8,854 nt of DNA from Candidatus Woesearchaeota archaeon. GTDB taxonomy: Archaea > Nanobdellota > Nanobdellia > Woesearchaeales > DSVV01. Both the position numbers and the translations under genes were made by a program. The stretch spans positions 1-8,854 of the forward strand of contig JAHFMP010000034.1 in NCBI GenBank assembly GCA_023267795.1, given 5' to 3'. The notes under the pieces are model-generated. The model had not been told where the DNA came from, did no database searches, and saw nothing but the letters and a program-made list of their open reading frames with translations. Positions 5,602 to 8,854 of the stretch are shown here, piece after piece (the stretch's first letter is position 1; every line of letters begins with the position of its first letter).

Positions 5602-6123
5602 TTAAATTTGAGAAAGCACATAGTCAAACCTTTCTGGAGTATAATACAATTTTCCTTGTCCAGAAAGTTTTGCAAATGCAACTCTAACAGCATATTCTTT
5701 TATCACTTCTTCAACTGAAATAGTACCTTTTGTGTTTCTTTTTAAGTATTTTTTTTGCTTGGGTGTTAAATCAACTTTCTCAAGTACCTTTTCTCGAGAA
5801 AGGATAGCATCTTCAGAAAATAATGGTCTTATGTCACTTCTATAAATCTTACTTGAAGTACCAAAAAAAGAGCTTGAATTTGGAGTACCACACTCATCAA
5901 ATTTAATTTCATTTAGCATATTCAAATAAGAAGTATCAATAAATCCCAAACAATAGGCTTGAATCCGAATATGTATTGGTAATAGGTAAGATTCTCCTAA
6001 CTGTTCTGAAACATTTTTTATAAATTCGCGCCAAAAGATCATTCCTCTTAATTGTCGTTTAGAGTAATTACTATCTCTATAAATTCTAATTTTATTTTCT
6101 AAATCATTATTATCATGTATCAT
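5602..6123 (-). CDS. hypothetical protein, 173 residues
   Basis: I do not recognise a family. The protein is soluble-looking: no signal peptide or membrane segment. The N-terminal 60 residues look mainly helical and charged, with a YCLGFID patch near 57-63. The middle (about 78-95) is Ser/Gly-rich and loop-like. The C-terminal half is Lys-rich and helical, ending in a segment (about 135-173, with a KLYYTPERFDYVL strand-like tail) that could be winged-helix-like, though this is weak. It is poor in alanine compared with the neighbouring proteins, whose genes use many GCA and GCT codons. It lies 52 bases downstream of gltX on the same strand, and a weak TATA-like TAGATAAA (6147-6154, minus) about 27 bases before the ATG could give it its own leaderless start. 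The open frame, clear start and position support a real gene; the function is unknown. Confidence 0.65.
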   Translation of the reverse strand: MIHDNNDLENKIRIYRDSNYSKRQLRGMIFWREFIKNVSEQLGESYLLPIHIRIQAYCLGFIDTSYLNMLNEIKFDECGTPNSSSFFGTSSKIYRSDIRPLFSEDAILSREKVLEKVDLTPKQKKYLKRNTKGTISVEEVIKEYAVRVAFAKLSGQGKLYYTPERFDYVLSQI

Positions 6124-6146
6124 AAAAACAAAGAAATACCTTCAAC

Positions 6147-6154
6147 TTTATCTA
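6147..6154 (-). promoter_or_regulatory. weak TATA box candidate for the 173-residue protein gene
   Basis: On the minus strand this reads TAGATAAA, centred about 27 bases before the ATG at 6123. The spacing fits, but the match is poor, and read-through from gltX is equally possible. Confidence 0.25.
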
Positions 6155-6164
6155 TTTTACTATT

Positions 6165-6179
6165 ATGAAGGGACTTCAT
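6165..6179 (-). terminator. small hairpin over the gltX stop codon
   Basis: ATGAAG and CTTCAT form a perfect six-base stem with a three-base loop, overlapping the TGA of gltX. No T run follows at once, so it may shape the mRNA end or slow the polymerase rather than terminate. Confidence 0.3.
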
Positions 6180-7885
6180 CTATGCCCATACCAAAATCTG
6201 TAGGTATTTCCGTCTATTTCATCAAGCTTGCAAAATCCAAATCTTTCAAATTGTACAATTGCCCCAACTTCTAATTCACCAATTGCTTTTTCCCCGTATC
6301 CTTTTGCAATTGTATTGTCAGGCATTCTCACCTCAACATCAACAAGTGCATCATTTTTTGGAAGCCAATGAATAATTCTTTTTCCTTGTGCTTTGTACAA
6401 TTCATAATCTTCACTGACAAATTCATATTTTTTTCCTTTTTTTGTGAAATTTAAACAATCCATTAATCGTATAATATCGCTGTCATCAATGTTATCACTG
6501 TCTTCTTGTGCAAGATAAAATTCATCATTTGTTTCAAACACCCTGCCACCTTTTTTTGTTTCAGGATGAAGATCCAGTGTAATATGTTTTTTTGGCACGT
6601 TTTTGATCATGACAGTAACAGGATCCTTAATAAAGAAGTAGCGATGCGAAATTGGGTCAATAATTTCTTTATTAAATGCGTTCAATGATTTGAAAAATTC
6701 TGCCATATCAACACTTTTGTCTGTCAGAGAAATTCCTATTTCTCTTGCAAATTTTTGAAATGCTTCTGGTTGATACCCTCTTCTTTGCAATGCACCAACA
6801 AAAGGAAGCCTTATATCCTGCCAGCCTTCAAAGTATCCTTGCTCAATCATCGCACGTGTCTTAGAACAAGAAACTTCAACATCTGTTCCAGTAAAATTAA
6901 TTCTTCCAACAGAAATTGAAATTGGAGTATCTACTTTCAACGTATTGTGAATGTATTCCTGGCGCTTCGCATTGTCTGCATGATCTTTGCCGCGCAATGT
7001 ATGCGTTACTTGCGTATCCATATCATCAATTGCAACTGCAAAATTCATCAACGGCCAGATCTTATACTTTTCTCCTTGTCTTGGATGTGGTAATTCATTA
7101 ATTCTCAAAATTGGAAAGTCACGCATAGCTGGATTTTTATGTTTGATGTCTGTCTTAAATCGTACAACAGCTTCTCCTTGCTTGTAAATTGTAATCATGG
7201 AATTCCAGCGCTGAATATTTTCCTCAGCAGTATTGTCTCTGCATGGGCATCCCTGCATTTGCTGCACCATTTTTCTGAATTCTTCTGCATCACACAAACA
7301 AACATAAGCATACCCTTCTTCAAGCAAACTAATAGCATAGCTGTAATATAATTCCATTCTGTCAGACTGCACAATAATTTCTGCGATATTGTTCTTTGTA
7401 ATCCATTGCGAATTTTCCTGAATGAGTTGGTATGCATCAGGGTAGATATTTTCAGGGTTTGTATCTTCAATTCTCAAAATCAATTTGCCCTTATATTTTT
7501 TGGCATAAAGATAATTAAGAGAAAGAATATAAGCATGACCAATGTGCAAAGGGCCAGAAGGTGAGGGTGCAAATCTGAACGTTGCTTTCTCTCCAGAATA
7601 ATGATGCGGGAGTTCTTTCAGCTCATGTCTTTGTTCTTTTGGTTTTTCTTCTAAAAGCTCAGGTGCAAGAACAGTGAGTTGCACTTTTTGCTGATCAATA
7701 GTCATTGCATTGATTTCTTTTACAATAGATGCAACAATAATCTGAATCTGTTGAATATCCTTTTTGTACTCAGAATGCTCTGCAAGAACTTTTCCAATAA
7801 CGTTTCCTGCATTTGCAGTGCCATTAAATTTTACAGCATTTTGCAATGCATATTTTTTTGCAATTTGTTTGATCTCTTTTTCCAT
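6176..7885 (-). CDS. gltX: glutamyl-tRNA synthetase, archaeal type
   Basis: A class I synthetase of 569 residues that charges tRNA with glutamate. The archaeal/eukaryotic GluRS-GlnRS layout is clear: an N-terminal helical extension (1-95), the catalytic Rossmann fold starting FAPSPSGPLHIGHAYIL (105-121, HIGH at 114-117), LRIEDTNPE (137-145), and a KMSKS-equivalent loop EVSCSK (337-342) followed by GWQDIRLPFVGALQRRG (354-370). The C-terminal part (about 405-569) fits the beta-barrel anticodon-binding domains of this branch. C196, C198, C213 and C215 (C-x-C-x14-C-x-C) form a likely zinc site. In archaea this enzyme often also makes Glu-tRNA(Gln) for GatDE amidation, but nothing here shows that. 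TATTTAAA on the minus strand at 7907-7914, about 25 bases before the ATG, predicts a leaderless mRNA. The family is certain, and the archaeal type is a main clue to the organism. Confidence 0.96.
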   Translation of the reverse strand: MEKEIKQIAKKYALQNAVKFNGTANAGNVIGKVLAEHSEYKKDIQQIQIIVASIVKEINAMTIDQQKVQLTVLAPELLEEKPKEQRHELKELPHHYSGEKATFRFAPSPSGPLHIGHAYILSLNYLYAKKYKGKLILRIEDTNPENIYPDAYQLIQENSQWITKNNIAEIIVQSDRMELYYSYAISLLEEGYAYVCLCDAEEFRKMVQQMQGCPCRDNTAEENIQRWNSMITIYKQGEAVVRFKTDIKHKNPAMRDFPILRINELPHPRQGEKYKIWPLMNFAVAIDDMDTQVTHTLRGKDHADNAKRQEYIHNTLKVDTPISISVGRINFTGTDVEVSCSKTRAMIEQGYFEGWQDIRLPFVGALQRRGYQPEAFQKFAREIGISLTDKSVDMAEFFKSLNAFNKEIIDPISHRYFFIKDPVTVMIKNVPKKHITLDLHPETKKGGRVFETNDEFYLAQEDSDNIDDSDIIRLMDCLNFTKKGKKYEFVSEDYELYKAQGKRIIHWLPKNDALVDVEVRMPDNTIAKGYGEKAIGELEVGAIVQFERFGFCKLDEIDGNTYRFWYGHR

Positions 7886-7906
7886 ATAAGCTGATTTTTA
7901 ATAAAC

Positions 7907-7914
7907 TTTAAATA
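7907..7914. promoter_or_regulatory. TATA element possibly shared by gltX and parA
   Basis: TTTAAATA (TATTTAAA on the minus strand) is the only clear TATA sequence in the 98 bases between the two divergent starts. For gltX it lies about 25 bases from the ATG, a leaderless geometry. For parA it would start transcription near 7936 and leave a leader of about 48 bases with a strong ribosome binding site. Confidence 0.5.
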
Positions 7915-7971
7915 CTTTGCCGTTGTTGCGATTTGCAGACAGCATGCCTAAAACAGAGATAACAAAAAGAA

Positions 7972-7977
7972 GGTGAT
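7972..7977 (+). promoter_or_regulatory. strong ribosome binding site of parA
   Basis: AAGGTGATG around GGTGAT matches the complement of the archaeal 16S rRNA 3' end very well and lies six bases before the ATG at 7984, fixing the start. Confidence 0.75.
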
Positions 7978-7983
7978 GAAGGG

Positions 7984-8733
7984 ATGAGAAAAATTTGCTT
8001 GATTAATCAAAAAGGCGGTGTTGCGAAAACAACAACAACAATAAATCTTGCAAGTGCGCTTGCAGCAAATGAAAAAAGAGTTCTTATCATTGATCTTGAT
8101 CCGCAAGGAAATATTGGAACATGCCTTTGTGTTCAGGGAGAAAAAACAGTTTATGATTTGTTGGTCAATGATGCTGATCCGTATGACTGCATAGTTACTG
8201 TTTCTGAAAATCTCGACATTATTACAGCAGACAGTTCTCTTGCAAAAGCAGAACTTATTATGGCAGGCCAAACAAGCAGGGAAACAGTTCTTAGACGGAA
8301 ATTAGAACCTGTTTTTAACTATGATTATGTGCTTATTGATTGCCCCCCTTCTCTGAGCCTTCTCAACGTTAATGCATTACTATATGCAAATGAAGCATTT
8401 GTTCCTGTTGCAACTGATTTTTTGGCATTGGATGCATTGAAGAAAATGTCCCAAACTATTTCAGAGATCAACGAATTGTTTGACCATGACATCAAAATTA
8501 CTCAGGTTATTCCAACACTTTATGACAAACGAAGCAAGGCATGCGTGACAACACTAAAAGAAATAAAAAGAGGATATGACGAACTTGTCACAAATCCCAT
8601 TCGAATGAATTCTAAGATTCGTGAAGCACCTAGTCAGGGAAAGGATATATTTGAGTATGCAAAACGTTCTCCTGGTGCTATGGATTACAAGAAATTGGCT
8701 CAAACAGTTATGGAAGCAGAAGAATATGCATAA
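7984..8733 (+). CDS. parA: ParA/Soj-family ATPase
   Basis: This 249-residue deviant Walker-type ATPase belongs to the ParA/Soj/MinD group and is closest in layout to Soj. Motifs: Walker A KGGVAKTTTT (10-19) with signature K10 and P-loop K15; Ala replaces the usual Gly at position 14, as in some ParA proteins. LIIDLDPQGN (34-43) has D37 and D39, and VLIDCPPSLSLL (114-125) is the Walker B part with D117. The C-terminus NSKIREAPSQGKDIFEYAKRSPGAMDY has the Soj pattern (EAPS-x-GK near the end). There is no N-terminal helix-turn-helix, so it is the small form. Such ATPases dimerise with ATP on DNA and position chromosomes, plasmids or protein cargo, usually with a ParB or other partner. No ParB follows; after the stop there is only a tiny minus-strand unit. 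The neighbour gltX suggests a chromosomal rather than plasmid location. Family is sure; cargo is unknown. Confidence 0.93.
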   Translation: MRKICLINQKGGVAKTTTTINLASALAANEKRVLIIDLDPQGNIGTCLCVQGEKTVYDLLVNDADPYDCIVTVSENLDIITADSSLAKAELIMAGQTSRETVLRRKLEPVFNYDYVLIDCPPSLSLLNVNALLYANEAFVPVATDFLALDALKKMSQTISEINELFDHDIKITQVIPTLYDKRSKACVTTLKEIKRGYDELVTNPIRMNSKIREAPSQGKDIFEYAKRSPGAMDYKKLAQTVMEAEEYA

Positions 8734-8736
8734 TAA

Positions 8737-8750
8737 AAAAGAAAAAAATA
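8737..8750 (-). terminator. oligo-T terminator of the micro-ORF unit
   Basis: Directly after the micro-ORF stop the minus strand reads TATTTTTTTCTTTTTT: seven T, one C, six T. This is one of the strongest archaeal-type terminators in the window, and it lies immediately beyond the end of parA. Confidence 0.65.
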
Positions 8751-8751
8751 T

Positions 8752-8787
8752 TCACCACTCATCTTCGTCATCGTCGTAATAGTGCAT
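8752..8787 (-). CDS. candidate 11-residue acidic micro-ORF (MHYYDDDEDEW)
   Basis: The ATG at 8787 opens an 11-codon frame, MHYYDDDEDEW, closed by TGA at 8752-8754. GAGAGGTGA (8792-8800) ends four bases before it, a near-perfect archaeal ribosome binding site. TTTATATA at 8834-8841 (minus strand) would start an RNA near 8812, and oligo-T tracts follow the stop at once. Asp is coded by both GAC and GAT, Glu by GAA and GAG, and Tyr by TAT and TAC, so the acidic run is not a simple DNA repeat. An alternative ATG at 8791 gives only MHALLRR. No longer frame enters from upstream: the in-frame TGA is at 8806-8808. The RNA could instead be a small non-coding RNA. Function is unknown. Confidence 0.4.
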   Translation of the reverse strand: MHYYDDDEDEW

Positions 8788-8791
8788 GCAT

Positions 8792-8800
8792 TCACCTCTC
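8792..8800 (-). promoter_or_regulatory. strong Shine-Dalgarno of the micro-ORF
   Basis: The minus strand reads GAGAGGTGA, a very good match to the complement of the archaeal 16S rRNA 3' end and as strong as that of parA. Such a site with no long gene behind it is unusual. Confidence 0.6.
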
Positions 8801-8833
8801 TTGAATCAATTGTCGCATTTTGATTCTTTTCTC

Positions 8834-8841
8834 TATATAAA
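8834..8841 (-). promoter_or_regulatory. TATA box of the micro-ORF unit
   Basis: The minus strand reads AAACTTTATATAGAG, a consensus archaeal TATA box with an A-rich BRE-like flank. It predicts a start near 8812 and a transcript of roughly 65-75 bases ending in the oligo-T tracts. Confidence 0.6.
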
Positions 8842-8854
8842 GTTTACTTTTAAC

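Noticed and set aside
6813..6830. Partial match of the 15-base repeat (TGCCAGCC) inside gltX
   Set aside because: Only eight bases match and they lie in conserved coding sequence, so chance is enough.

Overview
The window looks like chromosomal DNA of an AT-rich archaeon, most probably a DPANN lineage of the Woesearchaeota/Pacearchaeota kind. The reasons are an archaeal-type glutamyl-tRNA synthetase, archaeal TATA boxes (TTTATATA/TTTAAATA-like) about 25-30 bases before several starts, a mix of leaderless starts and GGTG-type ribosome binding sites, oligo-T terminators, and short membrane and coiled-coil proteins typical of such genomes. TAA and TGA both end genes here, so the code looks standard. 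The lineage is an inference from gene style; no rRNA or other phylogenetic marker gene is present.

Left part (1-3338, plus strand): the possible tail of an upstream gene, then a compact run of three genes. These are a DUF255/YyaL-type protein (thioredoxin-like domain with CHWC plus an alpha/alpha barrel domain), an isocitrate dehydrogenase overlapping it by ATGA, and a small thioredoxin-like [2Fe-2S] protein 35 bases further on. The theme is redox and carbon metabolism: 2-oxoglutarate and probably NADPH from isocitrate, with two thiol or iron-sulfur proteins of unknown partner.

Middle (3347-5601): two divergent genes share a 111-base promoter region. On the minus strand is a single-pass membrane protein with tandem cytoplasmic helical repeats, an external beta domain, a Glu/Lys-rich linker and a strikingly regular six-cysteine repeat. 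On the plus strand is a basic, coiled-coil protein with a Gln/Pro-rich tail. Behind them lies a 245-base gap holding oligo-T terminators, a hairpin, a palindromic TATA box, a 15-base direct repeat spaced exactly 100 bases, and a possible interrupted mini-gene.

Right part (5602-8854): an unrecognised 173-residue protein and gltX on the minus strand, then a ParA/Soj-type ATPase diverging from gltX over a TATA element that could serve both directions. After parA, on the opposite strand, lies a complete-looking micro transcription unit: TATA box, strong Shine-Dalgarno, an 11-codon ORF (MHYYDDDEDEW) and an oligo-T terminator. This unit and the cysteine repeat are the two most interesting items. 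I found no mobile element, CRISPR array, tRNA or rRNA.
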